This document shows, piece after piece, positions 44,801-54,738 of a DNA stretch of 64,000 bases. The position numbers and the translations under genes are program-made. The notes under the pieces were generated by a model, which had not been told where the DNA came from, did no database searches, and saw nothing but the letters and a program-made list of their open reading frames with translations. The stretch is taken from NCBI GenBank assembly GCA_965178125.1, contig OZ237766.1:124001-188000 (forward strand), given 5' to 3'. The stretch comes from Bilabrum cf. latius. Lineage: Eukaryota > Bigyra: Bicosoecida > Bigyra > Bicosoecida. How positions within the stretch are numbered: position 1 is the first letter of the stretch; every line of letters starts with the position of its first letter.

Positions 44801-46418
44801 GTCGGAGCCTCCAGCCAGCGCTGAAGTCGTGGCGGAGCGCGTCCCCGTCAGGCAGCTGCTGCCCCCGACGGTGGAATCCGCCCCTGCGGTGAGCACGGTG
44901 AGCTGCTTGCCCCACCCCGCCGCGGGAGACAAGTTCGACCCAAGGGCCGCGTGGACCAGGACGGAGCCGCCGTCCGCGCCAAATTCCACCGTGCCGGTGA
45001 CTGTAGAGTCGCGGGTGACCGACCCGGAGGGCGACGGTTCCGAGATCACAGCACTGAGTGCCCCTGCGGACACGGACCGCCAGTGCGCCCGCTCGAAGGG
45101 CATGTCCAGGAGGCCAACTTGCTCGTTCGATGGCGTGCGACGCACCCCGAGGGGGCTCGGGCCCACCTGGGCCGTCCTCGACACCAAGCTGCCGATACCA
45201 TTCGTGTTTGTGGTGCTTTTCGATGTTTCTCGGCTTGCAAGCTGGCTAGGTTCGCGAGAAATGCCGCCTGCTTGTGCGCAGCTCCGTCCACGCGCGTTCA
45301 CTTCACCTCCGCTGCTTCCACTCTATGATTCGTCTGCCGAAGAATCGCTGTCGCTGAAGGCATCCAATTCGTTCTTTTCTTCCACAAGATTCGGGACGAT
45401 GCTGCGCCTAAACTTCGGAGCTTGCGCTGGCATCGATCGGACGGCCTGTCGTTCGGCCGGGCCCTGGCTCTCGCCCCATTCCGCTTCTGTTCGTTTAGTG
45501 GACGACCGCAGCCCAAAGCTCGAAGTGCTCTGAGCAGCGTGCGAGCCATACTTGATAGTGGTGCTAATCTGCCTTTGCTTTGACGCTCTTTCCGGGACTG
45601 ACCTGCCACGAGCAGCGAGTCCAGAGACAGGTCCTGCGGCGCGCCGAGCACCGGTGTCGGGCCCAACTTCGGGCGATGCAGCGCAAACAGTGTCCGAAAC
45701 GGACCGTAGTAGTGACGATAGTCTATATGGAGCTTGCTCGTTTCCGTCTGTACCCGTCTTTGGGCCAGGAAGCTGCGGTGGCACGACCACTGTGCCGTTG
45801 CGCATCTGCAGCGGCACCGCCAGCTCCCTTACGGCTCGTTCTACCGGTTCTTTGCACTGCTTACATATTCTCGTAGATATGGCTTCCACTCGAACTAATT
45901 TGTTGCTGTCTGGTAGACCACCTCCCGCCACCGCAGGATGCTCGGGGACGAGCACCGGGTCCTTCGGGACGCAGTCTCCGCACGCAGAGGCGCCACACCA
46001 GCGGCTGCAATAGGCAAGGGATAGGCGATTCGAAGGTATGGGAAGAATGACATCGAATCGATGTACTCGAAAACATGCACTAAGGGATGTGCGGCACACG
46101 TTACGTGTTGAAAGGGCCGGAGCGACTTGACGCGCCCCGACGCCAAAAGCCAAGCAATGCTCCCGATCGGCGGTCAAGCGGTATAACTCACCAATGATGC
46201 TGTCGCCATAGAAGCGAATAGGAGCTGCCACATATGGAGCAGCTGGGCTGGGACGGAAACCAGTGCGCCCGGCTCTTGCCGGCGAGCACCGACTTCAGCT
46301 TCTGGCGCCTTTCCGCCCACATTTTCTTTCCACGAAGGGATTCGGCAGTAGTTTTCTTGCGGTCTGGCAGCGACGTAGAAAACGCTCTAATCCTAGGAAG
46401 GGCACCGCGATCCTCCAT
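38855..46418 (-). CDS. Giant FYVE zinc-finger protein
   Basis: Exons 46192-46418 and 38855-46004. The intron begins GTGAGTT, ends TATTGCAG and is phase 2. The frame totals 2,459 codons and ends at TAA 38855-38857. It contains ten TAG codons (45323, 44228, 43277, 41099, 41048, 40811, 39725, 39704, 39428, 39344). Splicing rebuilds a FYVE finger at about residues 56-120: HWFPSQPSCSICGSSY, then RQHH|CRWCGASACGDC across the junction, then RICKQCKEPV. The RQHHCRWCG box matches R(R/K)HHCRxCG, which binds PtdIns3P, so an endosomal protein is likely. The other 2,300 residues are Ser/Gly/Ala-rich and disordered, with no second domain that I recognise, and include nine copies of a 29-residue repeat. It shares a 150-bp divergent promoter with CTU2. 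Confidence 0.85.
39880..40665. repeat. 87-bp minisatellite, about nine copies, coding
   Basis: Nearly identical 87-bp units follow each other without gaps. In the minus-strand FYVE frame each gives 29 residues containing GADVAGLSAGLLGSMAPP and EGAEDVGQDGD. The unit length is a multiple of three, so both strands stay open and long shadow frames appear. The outermost units differ slightly (GHDGAGA, DGDGADVA). Confidence 0.95.
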
Positions 46419-46568
46419 CGCGAGGTTCTACGACTTGTCAGCAGGTTGTCGTCGAAGATCCAGACTCGTCGCAAATATGCACCTTTCGTAGACTATACCA
46501 GACAGTTCGGAGTGAAAAAAACATTGTGGCAACTGGCGAGAAGCAATCCTTGCGTGGCCAACGGGAGC
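46419..46568. promoter_or_regulatory. Divergent promoter region between FYVE gene and CTU2
   Basis: 150 bp separates the two start codons (46418 minus, 46569 plus). Both promoters and 5' UTRs must fit here or overlap the neighbouring first exon. No TATA box is obvious. The inference rests on gene geometry only. Confidence 0.5.
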
Positions 46569-48977
46569 ATGCTGCGAGAGGACGACGATTTTGTGTCTTC
46601 CTGTGGTGGCGATGACAGAATCGGACCAGTGGCAGCACCGAAACCGGGAGACGCAGATGTTGTTTCCCGTTGTCCCATCTGCAGCAGCGCTCCGGGGCAA
46701 ATTTCTCTAGGAGACCAGCGCTTGTGCAGCAAGTGTTTTGCAAGCAAAGTTCAGTCGCATGTTCATTATGCTCTAGGGGAGGTGTTCAGCTCTCACAAGC
46801 TGAACCGCACCGTGGTTCTTGCGTTCTCTGGCAACTTCGGCAGCTTTGCCACAACCTCTGGCGTGGCTTCATGGCACAGATCTAGAAGCGAGGGAATTGC
46901 AAGGTTCATTCAGGGTCAATTGGCTCGCTTCGATTCCGAAGATGCTGAGAAGGCGCGAAGCAGTCGTTTGGCAGGATGGGCTGCGGAAGACGTCGCCTTG
47001 CTGCGGCGCTACTTGGCCACACGTAGCAGCCAGTCGCATGACAGCGCCAGCTCTGTAGATAGTAAGAGTAGCACCAAAGTTGATGTTACATTACTGCCTG
47101 TTCTCAGCGTGCCTTCTCGCCTGATCCGCGCGCTGCGGCCTCCCGCTCGCCTCTCGCTGCCCCCTCGCGTGGCGCTGCTTCACGTGGACTGCACTGCCAT
47201 CGACGCGATCGTTCGGGGGCCTCGGGGGCGGGCATCCGAGGGTGCACTGCGCGGTGGTGCATCGCGGGGTGAAGTGTCCGTTCGGCAGGCGGCGGAGCAT
47301 GCCAGGCAGGCGGCGGGTGGGATCGGGCCTGCCCTCAGGCTGTTCCAGTGCAGGCTCGAGGACGTGTTCCTGCCGGCTGTTCCGGGGCATCATGATGTTG
47401 CAATGGGTGAAAGAATGGGTCGTGCTAGTGGGACAGGATCTAGAGTAAGTAGGTAGATTATGCCCCTGGTCGAGCTGGAATGGGGAGGCAAGACCGAAGT
47501 GGGTGGACAGGGGCAGCAAGCGGCAGGTGCGGGCGCATCATCTAAAGCAGCCGGCGAAACATTGCCAGCTGCATCTAGCGCAAGCATTGATTCGCGGGGC
47601 GATGTAAGAGCTAGGAGTCCCAGGTCCGAGTCCCGGGTGCTAGCCCTTCACGCCCTGCTTGGATCGCTTGGGCACGCGGACGCGCAGGAGAGGATGCTGC
47701 GCGTGCTGCACGGCATTGCGCTGCGGCGGGCGGCACTTGCTGTGGACGCACTGCTGAGGGGGGAGGAGGCATGCGGGGATGAGGACGAGGATGGCCGAAG
47801 GGGGGAGAGCAGGAAGGCAGCAGCCGAATAGCACGGTGGGGGTGGTGGATCCGTCCCCAGTGCGGGGTATGCCCCTGCCCATGCCCATGCCCCCCTCCCG
47901 GTGCTGGTGCTCAGCACCAATGGGGACAAGGCAGCGGAGCTTACCATGACTTCGCTTGCCGAGGGCACCGGGTATGGCGTGGCGGAGGGGTCCAAGGTCT
48001 TAGATGCACGGCACTGCGGCGCGGATGCAACTGCAGCCGGGGGCGCCCCCGGCCCCTTGTTGCTGAGACCGCTGCTGGGGCTGGGTCGACTGGACCTGGA
48101 GGCGTACGGCAGGCTTTGCGAGTTCGAACCTGTACCCAAGCAGCGAACCTTCTTGGCGAACCTTCGCCGGCCCCGCTCGAGCGTGGCGCAGGTCGCAGCC
48201 AAGTTCGTCCGCACGCTGCAGGACGGTTTCGTGTCCACTCGTCACGCGGTGCGGCGCACCATGGACAAGCTGAAGGAACCACCTTTGCTCGTCACACAGG
48301 AAGGGTTAGGATCTGCCGCAGAGAGTGGTGTGACGAGTGAGGGACCCGTACTGTGTCCGTTGTGCGGGGAATTCCAGTCGCCTTTCGATTCCGAGTTAAG
48401 CAAGCAATCCGGGGAATCATTCCGGGCTGGGACAGCAGAGGGTCCTCCTTCCGGTTCCGCTGCATTGTTGCGCGGCGCCTCCCTCTCACTGCTTCCGGTT
48501 TGCTGCCACGCCTGCCGCGTGATGCTGCGGGAGGCCGGACACGCCTCGGCCGGGGAACTGTCCCGCGTGGGGCACTACGGGGCGCGTTCGGTGGCTGTGA
48601 CGAGTGCGCGGGGAACACGGGTCGGCGAGGCGGCAGTTGACGGGGGTAGTGGGGCTCTTGGCGACGGTGTGACGAGTGATTCGTCCGTGGCCAGTCTGCT
48701 GCCCCCGTCCGTGCGTGCAGGCGTCGTGTTGGGGTGGGCGGCGGTGAGCGAGGGGGTCAGCAGCGGCGTGGCCAGTGTGACGAGTGCGCGCTGCGAGGGC
48801 ACCAGCGGGAGCGCAGAGTCAGGGCGGGACGGCAGCGGTGGTGGAAAGGGGTTTGCCGGTGCAGGCGGCCGGGGCCCATCTTCGGCGTGGACCCGGCAGC
48901 AGATGCTAGCGTCGATAGGAGAATTCCTGCTCGACGATGATGGCGGTGCTGCCGGGGGTGGCAAGACCGGAAGCTGA
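46569..48977 (+). CDS. CTU2: Cytoplasmic tRNA 2-thiolation protein 2
   Basis: Single exon of 803 codons, ATG 46569 to TGA 48975-48977. With CTU1/NCS6 this subunit thiolates U34 of tRNA-Lys, -Glu and -Gln in the cytosol. The N-terminus has CPICSS and LCSKCF, then TVVLAFSGNFGSFATTSG, a degenerate PP-loop as expected for the CTU2 subunit. The C-terminal core matches the family: LLLRPLLGLGRLDLEAYGRL, SSVAQVAAKFVRTLQDGFV, VRRTMDKLK, and then zinc-type Cys pairs CPLCGE and CCHACRVML. At 802 residues it is longer than typical CTU2 (400-520), owing to low-complexity inserts at about 300-430 and 640-780. TAGs at 47454 and 47829 are in frame inside the first insert; without them the N- and C-terminal halves would be two unrelated genes. 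A GTAAGT at 47445 resembles a donor, but the frame continues unspliced. Confidence 0.88.
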
Positions 48978-49059
48978 AACCGCGCAAAAACGAATGTTCG
49001 CTGTTGGGTTCCTTGCAGTTGGATTCGCAAGTCACTTTGTTCCAAGAATTTGTTGCGCG

Positions 49060-49410
49060 ATGGGAGACTCGAAAATGTCAAATGGTGTCAGAATGATGAT
49101 TGGTGCAGGTATTGTAGCATCTGCGTTCGGTTTGGCTTTCGGTGCAAGGCGTCTCCAGTCCATGTCGTCGACTACAGAAGCTGTGGTGAAGTCTGTGAAA
49201 ACAATGCGCGGGCCCAGAGCCACAGAGGCGGCAAAGGCGGCAACTACGGCTAGTAACGCGTCTCATGCGGCGAAAGTACAGGCTGCAAAAGCCAGCAGAG
49301 ATCCTCAAATGGACAACGCGTTGCGCCAGGCACTGCGATCCGTGCAGAAGGGGAAGAACCAAGCCACGGGTTCGTTATCAGGAAGCCATGGGGGCAGCGA
49401 AACCAACTGA
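49060..49410 (+). CDS. Small single-span membrane protein, unknown
   Basis: 116 residues, ATG 49060 to TGA 49408-49410, starting 83 bp after the CTU2 stop on the same strand. One hydrophobic segment near the N-terminus (MMIGAGIVASAFGLAFGARR) is followed by an Ala/Lys/Ser-rich hydrophilic tail with helical character. An in-frame ATG at 48994 would add a second hydrophobic stretch (MFAVGFLAVGFASHFV), so the start is uncertain. No family is recognised. The size and layout would suit a mitochondrial or ER membrane protein, but this is a guess. Confidence 0.55.
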   Translation: MGDSKMSNGVRMMIGAGIVASAFGLAFGARRLQSMSSTTEAVVKSVKTMRGPRATEAAKAATTASNASHAAKVQAAKASRDPQMDNALRQALRSVQKGKNQATGSLSGSHGGSETN

Positions 49411-49508
49411 GGATAGTTCTTGTATGTATATCTATCCCTGAAAGGATCTGTGTTGCTAACAAAAACGTTCATTTGCCAATGATGTCGTGTGGAGCACTTT
49501 CTTCGCAA

Positions 49509-52500
49509 TCAGCTCGAATCGGTGGAATCGCTGTCGGATAGCTCGTCCGGCCCGATTCCGACCACCCCAGAAGCAATCGAGTCGCGCTTGTCTGAGTTAT
49601 CCCGCTCCACCGCTGGCAAATCTCCTCCTGCCCCTCCCGAGTGCCTTCCCTCGCCCTCATGGCCGGATCCAATCGCACCGGTGCCGCCTGTGACGTCCGT
49701 TCGGCCTGGTAGTGGTGGTCCACGCTCTGCTTCTGATTCCGAATCCGAACTTGACGACGACAGCGACTCGGAGGAACCGAAGAACTGCCCATTCCGCTGC
49801 AGGCTAGTCAGCGCCTGCGACAGAACCGAGGCCGCCCGCCCCACGCTGCTGGCGTCACCACCGTGCGATGCATCACTGCGAGACGGAGATATCGCCCGCT
49901 TTGCACCTGCGGGTGGGTGCTGTTCCCCCGATCCAAACCCCGTGCCGGTGGCGGTTGTCTGTTGAGATCCTCGCGCCGTCGCACTCAGATCTTGGGTGGG
50001 GGATGCGCGGGGGCTGCTCCCGGGGCTGGCCTCGGAGTCGTCGGGAGAGAGATTCAGAGAGGGCGTGGTGGTTCCGCTGCGGATCGGCGGCGCCGCGAGG
50101 GCCCGTCCCCGGATGGTGCTGCCTGCGGGCGCGGCTTGCACCGGGCCGGCTGCCTCCCCTGCACCTGTGCGGTGGCCATCATGATGCTTCGGCTTGGCTG
50201 CCGCAGCCCCGGTGCCTGAGCTACCGTGCACTGCACCCGATGCATTTTCAACGTGCCTGTCGGTGTTACTGCCGTGCGATGCACCCTGGCCCGCACGCAA
50301 GGCGAGGGCCAGGGGGTGCTCGGCCTGGCCACCGGTCTCGGTTCCGCTGCGCGCGGCGCCGCCGCCCTCGTCATCCCCGCTGGCCGCCCCCCAACTCGAA
50401 GAGCGGGAAGGGGCCAGCGATCCCGCCGGTGCGGTTGCTTGCCGAACCACTGGTGGCACCTGCACACCCCCTGCCTTGCCCTCTCCTCCTCTCGCTCCCT
50501 CGCTGGATCCATTGGTCCTCTGGTGCTGCTGCACGAACTTGGCCAGCGAGGATAGCGTGTCTTTGTCTCTGTCCCTGCTACGATCCGAGTCTTTGCTGCT
50601 CCTCGCACTCGTCACCCTGCTGCCGCTATGCGAGCTGCCCCCCCCCTTTCCCCCCCCCTTTGGGTGCCTCTTGCTGCGGCCCAGCGTGCCAGACCTGGCC
50701 AGGCCAGGCACGGGGCCACGGGACCGCTTGCGGTGGGCGAACGTTCTCTGCTTATGCAGTCGGTCCATCGGAGCCCCGCTATGCGGTGTGCTGCCATCGT
50801 GCGATGCACCCTCCAGGCCCCCGAACAGCAGCTCCTTCCACTGAGTCTCTCCGCTGCCGCTGCCACCCCCTGGTGAGGCCACAGACCCAGCATCGGCTGC
50901 AAGGGACGAGTGTGGCTTGTCCTCGTGTGCTGTCGTCTCGGATCCGGAGCGCGAATCCCGAGCCCGAGCCGGTGGTGCCTTGGGCTGGGAGCGGCGGCGT
51001 GGCGGTGGGCCGGGGCGTTGGCTGGGCTGCTGCGCTGCGTTTTGGGGACCATCCCCTGTTCCCTGGTCGTTTGTTCCCTGGCCGACTGTTCCCTGATCGT
51101 CCTGCTCCGATGGTGCTGGGAGTCGCCTTGCTTCGTCAGCGGGAGATTTGATCTTGAGCCGGGAAAGCCCCGTGCCCTTACCACGCCTGCCGTGTCCTGT
51201 CCCCCTAGCTGGGGTGGGGGCGGGAGCAGCTGGCTGCGGGCTGCCAGGCACGTCGTTTGCATGATCCTGGGCGCCACCATGAGCCTCTGAATCGTCCCAC
51301 GTCGTATTGGTGACCCCAGCCATCCCAGTCCCAGTCCCTGTGCCTGCCCTTGTCCCTGTCCCTGTGCCTCTGCCCGGCTGCATCTGCAAAGAGCCTCGCC
51401 TACTGCCCATGCGGCTTGCTATGCCCAGAGTACCGGCAAGTTGAGCGGTTGGTACCAGAGCAGCAGCACCACCCCTTTGGGCATCCGCGGCGCCCTTGTT
51501 CCCGGCGGGGAGCTGCCCGTGGTTCGGCCCCGATCCGATCATTGATCCGATCATTTCCGGTTTGCGGGAGGACGCGCGCACCCGCCCCGTGAGGCTGGCC
51601 CTCCGGGAGGGCGAGGAGGTCGAGGAGCCCGCTGCCCCAGAGGAAGAAGACAGCCCACTTGACCCGCGGGTGCTGTGGCTCGGCTGCCTCTGGCTGCGGG
51701 AGGGACTAGCTGCGCCAGCATGCACTGCACCCTTGCCCTTCTTATCCTCCTTATCTTCTTCCGTTCCCCCCTCTGTACCTCGGAGCCCGCCCACCCCTAA
51801 TGCGCCATTTGCAGCGCTTGCCTTGCTCCATCGGTCGAACTAGCCATCCACGCCCGTGCTGTGGAGCGGGGTCAGCGGCAGCACAAGGGTGGGGGAGGGG
51901 GAGTCGGTCCGGGTGCGGTGTGGCTCTCGACCGCCGTGTGATGAGTGCTGCGGCTGTTTTGGATTCTTGTCCCCGGGTCGGCCTGTGTTGCTGCCTCCTC
52001 GCTCTCCTCCTCCTCCTCCTCCTCCTCCTCCTCCTCCTCCTCCTCCTCCTCCTCCTCCTCCTCCTCCTCCGCCGCCTTGGCTATCGTTACTGCTGCTTCC
52101 GTTGCCACTGCTGCTGCTACTCGCGATGATGGATCGGATCGTGGCCCGGAAAGCAGCAGCAACTCGAACGGCAGACCCACCCCGTGCCTCCGGCACGTCC
52201 CCCGCCCCTCCTATCCCACTCGCTCTTCCAGTCGGGGACTGCAGCGCAGCCTGCAGCACGGATCTATCGGCCTCCCCTCGCATGTAGGCGTCTGCAGTGC
52301 CCTGCAGCCGGTCCTACCGGGTGTGCCTGAGCCAGCGGCGGGCCTTTTTTGCGACCAACTTGCGCAGGTGCTGCGGAAGAGTGAGGAAGCCGTCGGCCGG
52401 TTTGGAGGCACCCGCGGTTTGCGGTGCTGCAGCGTCGGGTCTTTTTCGTCGCTGCCTCCGCGTCGGCCGGATGGGGTCTAGGCAATTCCGGTTTCTCAGA

Positions 52501-53240
52501 GTCTTCGCCACACGGCGCCGCGCTGCTTCCAGATTTCTCCCTGGATCTGGGCCCGGAGTAGGTGCTCCGTGCTCGCCTTCTCCATTGCTCGATCCGAACC
52601 TGGCAGCGCGCGAGCGAACAACCCTGCCTGCCGCCCGCAATCCTATCGGTCTTCTGCGGCTTCTGGATGGGGCATAGCTCTCACTTCCGGCGTGCATTGC
52701 CTGCGAACCGCTTGGCTGCGGCTGCAGCTGACGGCCTCCCAGCTTCAGCTTGGACAGGTCCAAGGCGGGGAGCACGGGAGCACTGCTAGTATGCCGGGAC
52801 AATGCATCTGGACCGAGGAATGACGCCCCATTCACATGCTTATTTTGCACTTTCGGAGCTCTCTAGCGCTTCACCCGTTGGTCGTCTACGCTCCACAAAC
52901 TTGCCTCGCTCAGATGCGCGCCAGCCGTCATCAGTTTGGCAACTCCTACTCTATGAATGGGACCTTGCTCGTATTGTAACGGTATTCCTCTGTCATAGGC
53001 GGTGCCCCAAGCCTCACGTGTCTACAGTCCAACTTGTCCACGCGCAGCTGCGACACTGCCATCAATAAACTGCCGCAATACCCGAATATCTCGACCATAC
53101 GATTGACCAGGTAACGATGGCAAGATAGTCAACGAGCGCGACGATGATAGCGTGCGCCCAGACCCCCCAGGCACTGATGTAATGGGAGCCTGCGCTCGGC
53201 CCAGTGATGTACCTCTTGCTCGTTTGCCAGGCTGAGACAT
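49509..53240 (-). CDS. Ser/Gly-rich low-complexity protein, unknown
   Basis: Single frame of 1,244 codons, ATG 53240 to TGA 49509-49511, with TAGs at 53022, 52863, 52314 and 51840 and no other stop. The N-terminal 250 residues are the most ordered part: YGRDIRVLRQFIDGSVAAA, WGTAYDRGIPLQYEQGP, ALDLSKLKLGGRQL, and a basic amphipathic stretch HLRKLVAKKARRWLRHTR that could bind calmodulin or membranes. A poly-Gly run (GGA repeats) follows, then about 760 residues of Ser, Gly, Thr, Arg and Pro. I cannot assign a function. Its start lies 137 bp from the stop of the upstream FMN reductase gene. Confidence 0.65.
52008..52072. repeat. (CCT)n/(GGA)n microsatellite, about 21 units
   Basis: A pure trinucleotide run. 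In the minus-strand gene it reads as poly-Gly. Overlapping frames give poly-Glu, poly-Pro and poly-Ser shadows. Confidence 0.95.
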
Positions 53241-53377
53241 CACACTAGATACGATGACAGCATTAATATGGGCTATGATATTGAACGCTTAATAATCACT
53301 TGTAAGAAGTACGCACAGATCGTGCTTGAATAACAGTATTCGTATCATTCATTCTGCTGCTGATGGCGACCAGCTCG

Positions 53378-54407
53378 TCACACTTCATGCCGACTAGCAT
53401 CTCCTGCATGACTCTGCAATCCCTTAGCGCACGCCCCCTTCTTGCTCGTAGCTGCATCGGCCGCCCCCGCATCGGTGTACTTGGCGGCGGCGAGCACCTC
53501 AGCGCCCGCAATCCAGGTGCGAGCATACGTCTCGAGCGCGAGCAGCTGCTCCTGGATGCGTCCCTTCCACAGGTCCGAGGTCAGGTTGCCCTCCTCGTCG
53601 AAGAACTGCACCCCCGTGAACTGGTTGATCATGATCTCGGGCCTCTGCATCACGTGCCCCTCCAAAAAAACGAACTTCTGCCGCAGGTGCAGCTGGGCCC
53701 TGCTGCACCCCTGGTACCCCCCCGAGGACATGAGGCCGACGGCCTTGCCGCGCCAGGTGTCCGGCATGGCCCAGTCCACTGCGTTACCGATGGCCGCCGA
53801 GAACGAGTAGTTGTACTCTGGCACAGTGAGCACGATGGCATCTGCCTCCTCTGCGGGCGGATGGGTGCATGACATGCCAGTGGGGATGGCAGTGAGGGGG
53901 GGCGGCGGGGTATCGAACTTGAACCTGAAGTGAAGCAGACTCGGGGGGTGTCATTGGATGTGATGGGGGGGGACTTTGCGATCTGAAATCGACGAGAACC
54001 GGCCCCTAGAATTGTATAACGTCATTGCTGTAGGTAATTGGAGGGTATCGCCTTGTGTCTACTTCGCACGGGTGCGTCGATGGGACCAAAATCGATCAAC
54101 GCACCAAAATCGATCAACGGACGCACACACTCTCACCGATCTGCTACCTAAGTTTTACAACCGCTGGAGGCGGCGTGCCGTCCGAGTCGAACAGATCTGC
54201 GTTGAACATGGGAAGATCTCCCGTGCTGGCGACGATGACGTCCATCCCCACCGGGTGGGATGCCTCAATGTAGCGGCACAGCCCGGCGTTGGTAGAGCTC
54301 TTGCGCAGAGACCCGGGGATGGCAAGCACCTTTAGCTTGCGCGTGGCGGCGGATACCTTGTCACTTGTTGGGATAGATGAGGTTGTAGTTGCGGATGCGG
54401 CTGCCAT
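53378..54407 (-). CDS. NAD(P)H-dependent FMN reductase (flavodoxin-like)
   Basis: Exons 54137-54407 and 53378-53850 (TGA 53378-53380). The donor is ATCG|GTGAGAG and the acceptor CCGCAG, phase 1, and the product is 247 residues. The flavodoxin-like fold shows KVLAIPGSLRKSSTNAGL (phosphate-binding loop of the SxRxxSxN type), TGDLPMFNADL, then across the intron LR-TAG-QI-EEADAIVLTVPEYNYSF, and VGLMSSGGYQGCSRAQLHLR. These match the FMN_red family, which reduces FMN, quinones or azo dyes. TAG 54144-54146 lies in the helix before the PEYN motif, where relatives have Glu, Gln or Lys. Reading TAG as sense and using this GT donor gives the canonical spacing. The alternative donor before the TAG would insert about 20 extra residues. 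Confidence 0.92.
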
Positions 54408-54738
54408 TTTCCTTGCTGGTGCTTTGTATCTCAAGTTGAATTGTGATTGTGCACGGGGCTCTAGCGGTGGCTTCCGCCGGAAGCCTTTTCTGTTGTTCCG
54501 GTTTCGTGTCGGCGACGTGGTCGCCGACTCGGAGCCTGCACGAAGTGCATGTTGGATTCGTCCATGCATGCACTTCGTGCAGGCGCCGTACCCAACAGAT
54601 CACTTATTAGCCGATCTGAGAGACCTTCTTGGCCTCGCCAACTTCTGCTTCTGAGGCAAAGATTCTAGAATCTATATTCCGAATTTCGCGAGACGGCGGG
54701 GGCAACAACACACCTGCTGCGCTCAAAGAGGGCCAAAT
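54408..54738. promoter_or_regulatory. Divergent intergenic region with three strong hairpins
   Basis: 331 bp between the FMN reductase (-) and ankyrin (+) starts. Three consecutive inverted repeats occur: GGCTTCCG/CGGAAGCC at 54469-54485; GTCGGCGAC/GTCGCCGAC at 54508-54528 with a 3-nt loop; and a perfect 15-bp stem TGCACGAAGTGCATG/CATGCACTTCGTGCA at 54537-54581 with a 15-nt loop. They could be structured 5' UTR elements of either gene or protein-binding sites. Confidence 0.6.

Noticed and set aside
47445-47456. Intron donor GTAAGT in CTU2 beside TAG 47454
   Set aside because: No acceptor nearby gives a phase-consistent exon, and the unspliced frame continues to the conserved CTU2 C-terminus.
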